Below are positions 1 to 7,372 of a stretch of 15,633 nucleotides of DNA, in pieces. The stretch comes from CAZVFE01 sp964626405 (lineage in GTDB: Bacteria; Bacteroidota; Bacteroidia; Cytophagales; Spirosomataceae), in assembly GCA_964626405.1 (NCBI GenBank), contig CAZVFE010000038.1, forward strand, positions 1 through 15,633. The letters run 5' to 3'. A model generated the notes under the pieces. The model was not told where the DNA came from and searched no databases. It saw nothing but the letters and a program-made list of their open reading frames with translations. A program made the translations under genes and the position numbers. Each line of letters opens with the position of its first letter. Within the stretch, counting starts at the first letter, position 1.

Positions 1-461
1 GAGATAAATCAAATTGGAAAAATCTTTACCCAAAGAAAAAACTTGGATTTGCTGCATATTTTTGTCACGATTCGTATGCGGCCCATGTCATTGATATGGA
101 TTTAAAGGATGATTCACCCATCATTCATTCAGTTGTGTCGGTAATGGATTGTGGAAGGGTTATTAATCCAGATGGGGCGATAAACCTGACAGAAGGAGCA
201 ATAGTTGATGGTATTGGGGCAGCATTGTTTGGAAAGCTAGAATTTGAAAAAGGAGTGCCACAAAGCAATAATTTCCATAATTATCGCATGATTCGCATGT
301 CGGAAGCACCCAAAAAAGTAGATGTCTATTTTATGGAAAATAACCTCCCTCCTTCTGGTATGGGTGAACCAGCCTATCCTCCAATTTTAGGAGCTGTTGC
401 GAATGCACTTTATGGAGCAACTGGAAAAAGATATTATAATCAACCATTTTTAGGAATTTAA
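1..461 (+). CDS. Molybdopterin-binding aldehyde/isoquinoline oxidoreductase beta-like subunit (C-terminal fragment)
   Basis: This is the last ~153 residues of a large xanthine dehydrogenase-superfamily subunit; the start lies outside the window, and the frame is open from base 3 (reading DKSNWKNLYPKKK...) through the in-frame ATG at 96, so that ATG is not the true start. Family hallmarks are visible: a VMDCGRVINPDGA segment, an NFHNYRMIRMSEAP segment, and GMGEPAYPP near the end, whose Glu (codon 366-368) matches the active-site glutamate of molybdenum hydroxylases. The pattern resembles isoquinoline 1-oxidoreductase beta (IorB-like, COG1529) more than classical XdhB. Such enzymes hydroxylate N-heterocycles or oxidise aldehydes using a molybdenum cofactor and usually work with a small 2Fe-2S subunit, which would lie upstream and is not visible. 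The following genes, a sugar dehydrogenase-like propeller and a cytochrome c protein, suggest periplasmic electron transfer. The substrate is unknown. Confidence 0.85.
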   Translation, partial: DKSNWKNLYPKKKLGFAAYFCHDSYAAHVIDMDLKDDSPIIHSVVSVMDCGRVINPDGAINLTEGAIVDGIGAALFGKLEFEKGVPQSNNFHNYRMIRMSEAPKKVDVYFMENNLPPSGMGEPAYPPILGAVANALYGATGKRYYNQPFLGI

Positions 462-527
462 ATAAAGGAATTTTAAGTTTTTCTATTTAAATTTAAAGTT
501 AACTCTAAGACCTATATTTAATTTAAA

Positions 528-1757
528 ATGAAAAAATCAATTTTATTCATTTGCATAATCCTTATGCAAATAAATTCCTTTGCTCAAAATGAGTCTAAAA
601 TTATTGTCCCAAAAGGCTTTAATGTAAATATTTTAGCAAAAGATCTTGGTAAGACCCGACAAATCGCTATTACAAAATCTGGCGCGATTTATGCAAAACT
701 TTCAAAATTGGTGGATGGGAAAGGTATATATTATTTAAACGACCTTGACAAGGATGGAAAATATGAGTCCCAAGAATTATTTGGAGATTTTCCGGGTACA
801 GGCATAAAGATTCATGGAAATTACCTTTATGCTTCCTCAAATTCTGGTTTATTTCGCTATAAATTGAATGAAAACCAAGAAGTAATATCAAAATTAAATC
901 CGGAAAACATTATTGCCGGGCTACCTGACCATGGTAGGGATAATGCAAAACCTTTTGTATTTGATAATAGTGGTGAAAATATTTATATGACAATTGGTTC
1001 TTGGAACGATCCTTGCCGAGTAGAAGGCACGGGAAAAGGCATGAACCCTTGTGTCATTTTAGATTCTGCCGGTGGAATATGGAAATTTAATGCTCAACAA
1101 TCCAATCAATCTTTTGAAAATGGAAAGCGCTATGCCACAGGCTTAAAAAATGCAGTGGGAATTGATTGGAATCGTTCTACCAATACCCTATTCGCAACTG
1201 TCCATGGAAGAGGAAATTTCCATGATTTTTATCCAGAATATTATACCCCTGAAATGAGTCAGCAATTACCTGCTGAGACATTATATGAATTACCAAAAGA
1301 GAATTTGGATGCAGGTTGGCCCTATATTTATTTTGATCAAAAGCAAAATAAAAAAATTAAGGCACCAGAATATGGTGGAAATGGAAAAATGGAAGGAGGA
1401 GAAAATGCCATTGACCCAATTGTTGCCTTTCCTGCACATCTTGGTCCAAATGCCTTACATTTTTACCAAGGAAATATGTTCCCAAAAAAATATCGAAATG
1501 GAGCATTTATTGCATTTCACGGACAATCCCCTGAATTAAAAAAAGGATATTTAATTGCCTTTGTTCCATTTAAAAATGGAAAACCATCAGGAAAATGGGA
1601 AATTTTTGCTGATAATTTCGCCGGAGTTGATTTGGCTCAACCAAAAGGTCCAATTGAACATAGACCCTGCGGCATTACAGAAGGGCCCGATGGCTCACTT
1701 TATATTTGCGATGACTTAAACGGGAGTATTTTTAAAATAACTTATTCTAAAAATTAA
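528..1757 (+). CDS. Secreted sorbosone/glucose dehydrogenase-like beta-propeller protein
   Basis: A 409-residue protein with a clear Sec signal peptide (residues 1-20, ending SFAQ), so it is probably periplasmic or lipid-free secreted. The body reads as a six-bladed propeller of the glucose/sorbosone dehydrogenase superfamily (COG2133-like): blade segments such as GAIYAKL, ENIYMTIGS and a C-terminal ITEGPDGSLYICDD. A calcium-loop-like DLDKDGKYE sits at residues 72-80. Cys163 and Cys175 bracket a short loop and may form a disulfide. His135 is a candidate for the PQQ-proximal histidine, but the usual H-x-x-R spacing is not clean (DHGRDNAK), so catalytic activity is uncertain. Family members oxidise sugars or aldoses, often with PQQ. 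The next gene starts 6 bp after the stop and carries a related propeller plus a cytochrome c domain, so the two are probably co-transcribed. Only 66 bp separate it from the molybdopterin subunit. No Shine-Dalgarno is evident at the ATG; the signal peptide supports this start. Confidence 0.82.
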   Translation: MKKSILFICIILMQINSFAQNESKIIVPKGFNVNILAKDLGKTRQIAITKSGAIYAKLSKLVDGKGIYYLNDLDKDGKYESQELFGDFPGTGIKIHGNYLYASSNSGLFRYKLNENQEVISKLNPENIIAGLPDHGRDNAKPFVFDNSGENIYMTIGSWNDPCRVEGTGKGMNPCVILDSAGGIWKFNAQQSNQSFENGKRYATGLKNAVGIDWNRSTNTLFATVHGRGNFHDFYPEYYTPEMSQQLPAETLYELPKENLDAGWPYIYFDQKQNKKIKAPEYGGNGKMEGGENAIDPIVAFPAHLGPNALHFYQGNMFPKKYRNGAFIAFHGQSPELKKGYLIAFVPFKNGKPSGKWEIFADNFAGVDLAQPKGPIEHRPCGITEGPDGSLYICDDLNGSIFKITYSKN

Positions 1758-1763
1758 ATAATT

Positions 1764-4469
1764 ATGTTCAACTCAAAATTGATATTAAACATTTTCCTAA
1801 TTATTTTACTCGGAATAAATTTAGGATTTGCACAGGATAAATTAGCCTTACCGGCAGATGCTGACCCCAATGATGAAAATTGGAAAGGGATAGACAATGA
1901 AAAAAAAGAACCGATTCAGCCTTTGAGTCCGTCTGACCAGCAAGCTTTATTCCAACTACCAGAGGGATATATTATTGAACCTATTCTAACAGAACCTCAA
2001 ATAGAACAACCTGCTGCAATTGCTTTTGATGGAATGGGGAGAATGTATGTTTTGGAACTTCGAACCTATATGTTGGATGCAGATTCTAATGGTGAATTAG
2101 AACCAAAATCAAGAATTTCAAGATGGGAGGATAAAGATGGGGATGGAATCTATGAAACTGGTACAGCCTTTGTTGATAATCTAATATTCCCTCGGTTTGT
2201 ACTTCCTTATGGAAAGGACTGTATTTTATCAATGGAATCAGATCAAGACGAAGTTTATAAATATACAGATACCGATGGAGATGGAATAGCGGATAAAAAG
2301 GAATTCTTTACGAATAAATATGGAAGATCTGGAAATGTGGAACATCAACAGGCTTTTATGTATTGGGGAATGGATAACTGGCTATATTCAACTGTCAATG
2401 CCTTCAGAATAAGAGAAACAGAGAATGGAATTATTCGTGAAAATACAGGGTCAAATCGAGCACAATGGGGATTAACGCATGATTTAGATGGAAAATTGTG
2501 GTTCCAGGGTGGAGCTTCTGGAGTACCATCCTATTTTCAATTCCCTATACATTACGGAAATTATACCTTCAAAGATGAAATTGCTGAGGGCTTTAGAGTT
2601 CCTTATGGTGCTGCGGTAAAAATAGCCGATATGCAAGGAGGAATGGATGAAATTCGTCAGCCCGATGGCTCCTTGAATGGGGTGACAGGCTCCTCCGGAA
2701 ACGATGTATATAAAGGTACTAATTGGCCCAAGGAAATGGTGGGACAATATTTCTATGGAGAGCCTGTAGCTAGGATTGTGCGACAAATTAATCCTGAATT
2801 AAAAGAAGGGTTAACAACGATTCATAATGTTTATCAGGAGGAAAAATCAGAATTTCTTCGTTCTACTGATCCCCTATTTAGACCTGTTGATATGGCAACT
2901 GCACCTGATGGATCCATGTATATTGTGGATATGTACCATGGGATTATTCAAGAGGGCCAATGGACGCCACAGGGTTCTTATTTACGTTTTAAAATTGAAC
3001 AATATCAATTAGATAAAATGGTGGGAATGGGAAGAATTTGGAGAATTCGATACAAAGGAAATGAATTGAATAAGAAAAAACCGAATTTTTATTCGATTCC
3101 TTCCAAAGAATTAATTCAAGAATTAGCCAATGAAAATGGTTGGTGGAGAGATGCTGCCCAACAAGAATTGGTTTTAAGAAAGGATATGTCCATAGTCCCT
3201 GAGCTTATAAAAATGGCAAAAACAGGATCTTATTTATCAAGAACGCATGCTTTATGGACTTTAGAGGGATTAAATCAAATCAATTCAAAATTAATCTTGG
3301 AATTGATGCAGGATAAAAACCCAAAGATTCAAATTCAAGCGATGAGAGTGGGTGAATCATTAGTGAAGAGAGGGAATCAAGAATTAAATGGAACCTACCA
3401 AGAATTAGTCAATTCTAGTAATGATGAAGTGGCGATACAAGCCATTTTAAGTATGAAATTCTTGAAGATTCCTGAATTAAAAGAATCTGTAGAAAAGGTA
3501 TTAGCGAAAAATAATTCAAAGGGAGTACAATTAGTAGGAAGCCAAAGTATTGAGGAAAAGAAAGAAACAAATAATCCATTTTGGGGAGGAAATGCGCTTA
3601 GTGATGAACAAATGGCTATCATTGAGCGTGGAAAATCTACTTTTAATGAATTATGCTCGCAGTGTCATGGAAATACCGGAATGGGAACGGATCTTGGGGA
3701 CGGACGTTTATTGGCGCCGGCATTATCTGGAAATATTCGGGTTCAGGGACATCCCTCCTATGCGATAAAAGTTGTTTTGAATGGAATGAAAGGAAAGATA
3801 GAAGGAAAATCCTATGCTGGTGATATTATGGCTCCAAATAAGGAACAAAATGACCAATGGGTGGCAGATGTAGTTTCTTATATCAGGAAGGAATTATCCA
3901 ATGGTGCAGGTTTTGTAAATGCAGAATATGTACAATCCATCAGAGAATCTATGCAATCTGAAGAAATTTATGAATATGACCATCTTAAAACAGAGATTCC
4001 TCAAATCCTAAAGCCTGAAACCAATTGGAATATCTCGGCATCTCATACCTTTACAAGAAGAAAAGGTGGAAATATTGATCCGAAAACAGCCTTTAATTTT
4101 GAAGGATGGTCTACAGGGGAAAACCAAGAAGCTGGAATGTGGTATCAGGTGGAATTTTCAGAAGAAAAATCTATTAATGAAATTCAATTTGAATCTCCTC
4201 GACAAATAAAACCAGGTTATCGTTGGGGGCAATCAGAAGGGCCTCCTCCCTTCTATAGTACGCATCCTAGAAAATTGGATATTTTAGCCTCAGAAGATGG
4301 GAAATCTTGGAAGAAAATTCGTGAAAATTATTCTGCACAAGAAAATGAAAATATCATCGTAATGAATGAATTCAAAGCTAAATATCTAAAATTTGAATTG
4401 AAAGAAAAGATTGAAAGTGAATTTCCTATACCTTGGGAAATGCGTTCATTAAAGATTTTTGGGAAATAA
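1764..4469 (+). CDS. PVC-type dehydrogenase/cytochrome c protein with discoidin-like C-terminus
   Basis: A 901-residue exported multidomain protein. Order seen: signal peptide (1-24, ending GFAQ); a propeller of the 'membrane-bound dehydrogenase' PVC type (about 50-450, with LPEGYIIEPILTEP, AIAFDGMGRMYVLE and GSMYIVDMYHG); a helical, HEAT-like stretch (about 465-600); one c-type heme site C631-S-Q-C634-H635, with Met689 in GDIMAPN a plausible sixth ligand; and a discoidin (F5/8 type C)-like domain from about 754 to the end (NWNISASHTF, ASEDGKSW, MRSLKIFG). Calcium-loop motifs of the DxDGDG type occur at 123-131 and 169-177. Known relatives pair sugar or alcohol oxidation with heme electron transfer; the discoidin-like tail could bind a glycan or the cell surface. 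Its neighbour upstream supports a shared sugar-oxidation role, which is inference. Its last codons lie in a palindrome and the stop codon directly abuts that of the opposing gene. Confidence 0.85.
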   Translation: MFNSKLILNIFLIILLGINLGFAQDKLALPADADPNDENWKGIDNEKKEPIQPLSPSDQQALFQLPEGYIIEPILTEPQIEQPAAIAFDGMGRMYVLELRTYMLDADSNGELEPKSRISRWEDKDGDGIYETGTAFVDNLIFPRFVLPYGKDCILSMESDQDEVYKYTDTDGDGIADKKEFFTNKYGRSGNVEHQQAFMYWGMDNWLYSTVNAFRIRETENGIIRENTGSNRAQWGLTHDLDGKLWFQGGASGVPSYFQFPIHYGNYTFKDEIAEGFRVPYGAAVKIADMQGGMDEIRQPDGSLNGVTGSSGNDVYKGTNWPKEMVGQYFYGEPVARIVRQINPELKEGLTTIHNVYQEEKSEFLRSTDPLFRPVDMATAPDGSMYIVDMYHGIIQEGQWTPQGSYLRFKIEQYQLDKMVGMGRIWRIRYKGNELNKKKPNFYSIPSKELIQELANENGWWRDAAQQELVLRKDMSIVPELIKMAKTGSYLSRTHALWTLEGLNQINSKLILELMQDKNPKIQIQAMRVGESLVKRGNQELNGTYQELVNSSNDEVAIQAILSMKFLKIPELKESVEKVLAKNNSKGVQLVGSQSIEEKKETNNPFWGGNALSDEQMAIIERGKSTFNELCSQCHGNTGMGTDLGDGRLLAPALSGNIRVQGHPSYAIKVVLNGMKGKIEGKSYAGDIMAPNKEQNDQWVADVVSYIRKELSNGAGFVNAEYVQSIRESMQSEEIYEYDHLKTEIPQILKPETNWNISASHTFTRRKGGNIDPKTAFNFEGWSTGENQEAGMWYQVEFSEEKSINEIQFESPRQIKPGYRWGQSEGPPPFYSTHPRKLDILASEDGKSWKKIRENYSAQENENIIVMNEFKAKYLKFELKEKIESEFPIPWEMRSLKIFGK

Positions 4470-4484
4470 TTATTTCCCAATTTT
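4459..4484 (+). terminator. Palindromic terminator at the convergent gene junction
   Basis: Bases 4459-4480 form a perfect 22-bp palindrome centred exactly between two stop codons. As RNA it can fold into a 9-bp stem (TTGGGAAAT / ATTTCCCAA) with an AATT loop, followed on the + strand by TTTT (4481-4484). This fits a short intrinsic terminator for the cytochrome operon. On the minus strand the stem is followed by AAAAATC rather than a T-run, so it is a poor terminator for the opposing gene. Stem GC content is low (three G:C pairs), so efficiency is uncertain. Confidence 0.5.
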
Positions 4485-5102
4485 CTTGAATTCAATATAA
4501 GAATAAATTACAGGGATTAATGTAATGAGGATAAGTATACTGATAAAAGGAATAAAGTTATTTTTCAAAATAAAATAAAGAACAAAAATCAGAATCCCTC
4601 CTACCATCCAAAATTTTGAAGCCAATTCATGGGTTTTTGTCCATACCTCAGGATTTTCTAAGGTCCAAGGTGTTCTTATACCTGCAAAATAATTTGGTTT
4701 TAATCCCTTAAAACTCCAACCTAAACCAGAGAATCCTAAGCCAATTAAGGCAAAAATCAAATTTGAATCTGCAGTATCTGGATTTTTTGTCATATATAAA
4801 ATATAACTCATTAATAAGGAAATGAATAATTGAATGATCAATCTTAGCTTTAAATATTGGCTATCTTCAGCATCTATTTTTTTCTTAGGATCAATTTTAG
4901 GAATAAAGCGCAACAATAAATATAAAAACATAGGGATACCTGTGATAACAAATAATAATTCAGATTTCCCACCCATTCGATCGATATTTCCTTTTGAATT
5001 CCAATGCATAGGAACCTGATTCGGTAATTCATTCCAGATAATTCCTAAGATAATAATCGGAATTAATGCAATTAGTAAAATAATGATTTCTTTAGTTTTC
5101 AT
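4470..5102 (-). CDS. SdpI/DUF1648-family integral membrane protein
   Basis: A 210-residue membrane protein with about six predicted hydrophobic segments (roughly 6-23, 48-66, 87-104, 113-130, 163-179 and 184-202). The first loop has the DUF1648 pattern LPNQVPMHWNSKGNIDRMGGK (residues 26-46). The SdpI signature follows later: PNYFAGIRTPWTLENPEVW (136-154) and then KTH. In Bacillus, SdpI gives immunity to the SdpC killing peptide and acts in signal transduction; in Bacteroidota most homologs are uncharacterised, and no toxin-like gene is visible here. The gene converges on the cytochrome c gene with no intergenic base (the two stop codons abut) and diverges from the sulfide:quinone oxidoreductase, sharing a 130-bp upstream region with a CRP/FNR-like dyad. 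Family assignment is firm; function is not known. Confidence 0.85.
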   Translation of the reverse strand: MKTKEIIILLIALIPIIILGIIWNELPNQVPMHWNSKGNIDRMGGKSELLFVITGIPMFLYLLLRFIPKIDPKKKIDAEDSQYLKLRLIIQLFISLLMSYILYMTKNPDTADSNLIFALIGLGFSGLGWSFKGLKPNYFAGIRTPWTLENPEVWTKTHELASKFWMVGGILIFVLYFILKNNFIPFISILILITLIPVIYSYIEFKKIGK

Positions 5103-5142
5103 AAAATTGAATAGTTAAAAAAAATCTAAAAAAAATGATAAA

Positions 5143-5158
5143 TGTGACCAATGTCACG
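5143..5158. promoter_or_regulatory. CRP/FNR-like operator in a divergent promoter region
   Basis: TGTGA-N6-TCACG, with GTGAC/GTCAC arms around CAAT, matches the symmetric TGTGA-N6-TCACA form recognised by many CRP/FNR-family regulators, with one mismatch in the outermost base. It lies in the 130-bp region between the divergent SdpI-like gene (41 bp from its ATG) and the sulfide:quinone oxidoreductase (75 bp from its ATG). A class II activator centred at 5150.5 would place a start site near 5192, leaving a ~41-nt leader for the oxidoreductase; that geometry is inference. The site could serve either gene or both. Confidence 0.5.
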
Positions 5159-5232
5159 AAAAATTAAAAATAAATTTAAAATCTTGTTAAATAATATTTA
5201 TTTCAAATTACAAAAAAATCTAAACGTTAGCC

Positions 5233-6417
5233 ATGAAACATCAAATTTTAATTATCGGCGGAGGAAACGCAGGAATCTCCATAGCAAGCCAGTTATTAGC
5301 CAAAGATTCATCATTGGATATTGCCATAGTAGATGGAAGTGAAAAACATTATTATCAACCAGCATGGACCTTAGTCGGTGGTGGGGCATTCAATATTGAA
5401 GATACCGTAAGGGATGAAGCGGATGTAATGCCAGAAGGAGTAAAATGGATTAAGGCCTTTGCCGACAAAATTGATGCTGAAAATAATAAAGTAACCTTGA
5501 ATAATAAGGAGGTAATTGAATATGAATTTTTAGTTGCAGCTCCTGGTATTCAATGTAATTGGGGAGAAATTAAAGGTTTAGAGGAAACCCTTGGAAAAAA
5601 TGGGGTAACTTCTAATTATCGATTTGATTTAGCTCCTTATACCTATGAATGCATTCAAAATACCAAGAATGGAGTGGCAGTATTTACTCAGCCGAATACT
5701 CCAATAAAATGTGGAGGGGCTCCAATGAAAATCATGTTTTTAGCATCGGATTATTTCAGAAAAAACAAATCTGGAAATAATGTACAATTCATGAGTGGAG
5801 GTGGGAGAATATTCGGAGTAGATAAATATGAAAAGGAATTGAAGAAAATCATTGAAAGGTACCAGATCACTCCTACTCTAAGTGTAAAAATGACGGAAAT
5901 TGATGGAAAAAATAAGGTGGCTACTTTTATTGGTTTTGGAGAGGGAAATAAAGATAAGGAATACAAAGTAAAATTTGATATGATCCATGTCACTCCTCCT
6001 CAGTCTGCGCCAGATTTCATTAAAGCAAGTCCATTGGCAAATGAAGGAGGTTGGATTGATGTTGATAAAAATTCATTACAGCATAATAAATACCCGAACG
6101 TATTTGCGGCGGGAGATGCAGCAGGAATACCGGTATCTAGGACCGGCGCGGCTATTCGTAAACAAGCACCTGTGCTAGTGGCAAATTTATTGTCTGTGAT
6201 TAATGGAAATAAAACTGGTTACTCATATGATGGCTATTCTTCTTGCCCGATCGTTACTGGATATGGAAAATTAATGTTAGCGGAATTCGATTATACGAAT
6301 ACGCCCAAAGAAACATTCCCTTTTGATCAATCAAAAGAAAGGTGGACGATGTGGGTATTAAAGAAATATTTATTACCATTCTTTTATTGGACAAGAATTT
6401 TACCTGGAAAAATGTAG
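5233..6417 (+). CDS. sqr: Type II sulfide:quinone oxidoreductase (FAD-dependent)
   Basis: A 394-residue flavoprotein that should oxidise sulfide to sulfane sulfur and pass electrons to the membrane quinone pool. The N-terminus has the FAD-binding fold with G9-x-G11-x-x-G14 after a beta strand (HQILIIGGGNAG); a second FAD contact motif is FAAGDAAGIP around Asp295. Two conserved redox cysteines are in place: Cys160 in PIKCGGAPMKIMFL and Cys338 in YSSCPIVTGYGK. These two contexts, including the following LAEFDY, match the type II (SQOR-like) group rather than NADH dehydrogenases. The C-terminal 25 residues are amphipathic and aromatic-rich (WTMWVLKKYLLPFFYW), fitting monotopic membrane attachment. 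The gene starts at ATG 5233 directly before the Rossmann strand, without a clear Shine-Dalgarno. It is monocistronic and convergent with ribokinase, 3 bp away. No persulfide dioxygenase or rhodanese is visible beside it. The dyad at 5143-5158 may control it. Confidence 0.9.
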   Translation: MKHQILIIGGGNAGISIASQLLAKDSSLDIAIVDGSEKHYYQPAWTLVGGGAFNIEDTVRDEADVMPEGVKWIKAFADKIDAENNKVTLNNKEVIEYEFLVAAPGIQCNWGEIKGLEETLGKNGVTSNYRFDLAPYTYECIQNTKNGVAVFTQPNTPIKCGGAPMKIMFLASDYFRKNKSGNNVQFMSGGGRIFGVDKYEKELKKIIERYQITPTLSVKMTEIDGKNKVATFIGFGEGNKDKEYKVKFDMIHVTPPQSAPDFIKASPLANEGGWIDVDKNSLQHNKYPNVFAAGDAAGIPVSRTGAAIRKQAPVLVANLLSVINGNKTGYSYDGYSSCPIVTGYGKLMLAEFDYTNTPKETFPFDQSKERWTMWVLKKYLLPFFYWTRILPGKM

Positions 6418-6420
6418 GAT

Positions 6421-7320
6421 TTAATTTAATTCGAAGGAATAGGGCATAGATTCTTGTGCACCTTTCCTAGTAACTGAAATGGAGGCTGCTATTATTGATT
6501 TTTGAATAGCTGCTTCCATTTTTACATTATCGGCTAATTGGGCGGCCAAGCAACCATTAAAACAATCTCCTGCAGCAGTAGTATCAATTGCTTGGACAAC
6601 TTTTGCTGAAAAAAATTGGAATTTATTTTTATTCATCCAAAATACTCCTGCTGAACCCAATGTAATAATTACTTCTTGTACTCCCTTGTTCATAAACCAT
6701 TCAGCCATCTTTTTTAATGAATCCTGATTTGAATATTCAATACCTGTTAAAAAGGAGGCTTCATGTTCATTAGGTGTAATCATGAATAAATTTGAATAGA
6801 TCGCATCTGGAAGTGGCAAGGCAGGTGCTGGATTGATGATTAATCTATTGCCAATTTTTTCAGAAATTGCTTTTAATTTTTTTATGGTAGTCAAAGGAAT
6901 TTCCAATTGGCAAATGAAAATATCTTCTTTATTGAAATTTTCAAGAATTTCCTTTTCCTGATTAAGTTTTAGGTTTGCATTCGCTCCAGGTGCTACAGTA
7001 ATACTATTATTTCCATTTTTATCCACGTTAATCAAGGCAATACCTGTAGGATTAATCGGATCAGAATGTATAAATTGAAAACTTACTCCTTCTTTATTAA
7101 AATTTCTTAAATGATCTTCTCCAAAACTATCTTTGCCAATATTGGCATATAGAAAAACTTTTGCATTCATCCGCGAAGCCGCAATTGCCTGATTGGCTCC
7201 CTTCCCTCCTAATTTTTTCATAAATTCTCCACCCAAAATAGTTTCACCTGATTTTGGGATTTTTGGTGTATAAATTATTAGGTCAGTATTGACACTACCT
7301 AGCACTAGAATTTTTGACAT
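6421..7320 (-). CDS. rbsK: Ribokinase (PfkB family)
   Basis: A 299-residue cytosolic sugar kinase that phosphorylates D-ribose to ribose 5-phosphate with ATP. Family signatures are complete: GSVNTD at 8-13, the GGKGANQ substrate-binding motif at 38-44, an NPAPALPLPDAI segment followed by ITPNEHEA, ITLGSAGVFW, and the anion-hole/catalytic motif D246-T-T-A-A-G-D252, where Asp252 is the general base. This arrangement, including AAGD, resembles E. coli RbsK more than fructokinases or adenosine kinase, and the length is typical (about 300). It lies 52 bp downstream of the secreted amylase-like gene on the same strand, so the two may be co-transcribed, although an own promoter in the AT-rich gap is possible. 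It ends 3 bp from the convergent sulfide:quinone oxidoreductase. No ribose transporter or nucleosidase is visible nearby, so the ribose source is unclear. Confidence 0.92.
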   Translation of the reverse strand: MSKILVLGSVNTDLIIYTPKIPKSGETILGGEFMKKLGGKGANQAIAASRMNAKVFLYANIGKDSFGEDHLRNFNKEGVSFQFIHSDPINPTGIALINVDKNGNNSITVAPGANANLKLNQEKEILENFNKEDIFICQLEIPLTTIKKLKAISEKIGNRLIINPAPALPLPDAIYSNLFMITPNEHEASFLTGIEYSNQDSLKKMAEWFMNKGVQEVIITLGSAGVFWMNKNKFQFFSAKVVQAIDTTAAGDCFNGCLAAQLADNVKMEAAIQKSIIAASISVTRKGAQESMPYSFELN

Positions 7321-7372
7321 TTATTTAGGTTTAGAATAATAAAATTTATGAATTTTATCAAAAATACCCTAA

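Noticed and set aside
96..461. A 121-codon gene starting at ATG 96
   Set aside because: The frame is open to the window edge and the upstream residues continue the family alignment, so this is an internal methionine of a truncated longer gene.
5151..5342. Possible small gene overlapping the start of the sulfide:quinone oxidoreductase
   Set aside because: It overlaps the real gene out of frame, and its other half is AT-rich noncoding sequence covering the regulatory dyad.
7339..7358. Inverted repeat ATAAAATT-tatg-AATTTTAT between the amylase and ribokinase genes as a terminator
   Set aside because: The 8-bp stem is entirely A:T pairs and would be unstable; there is no GC core, so it is more likely chance in AT-rich DNA.
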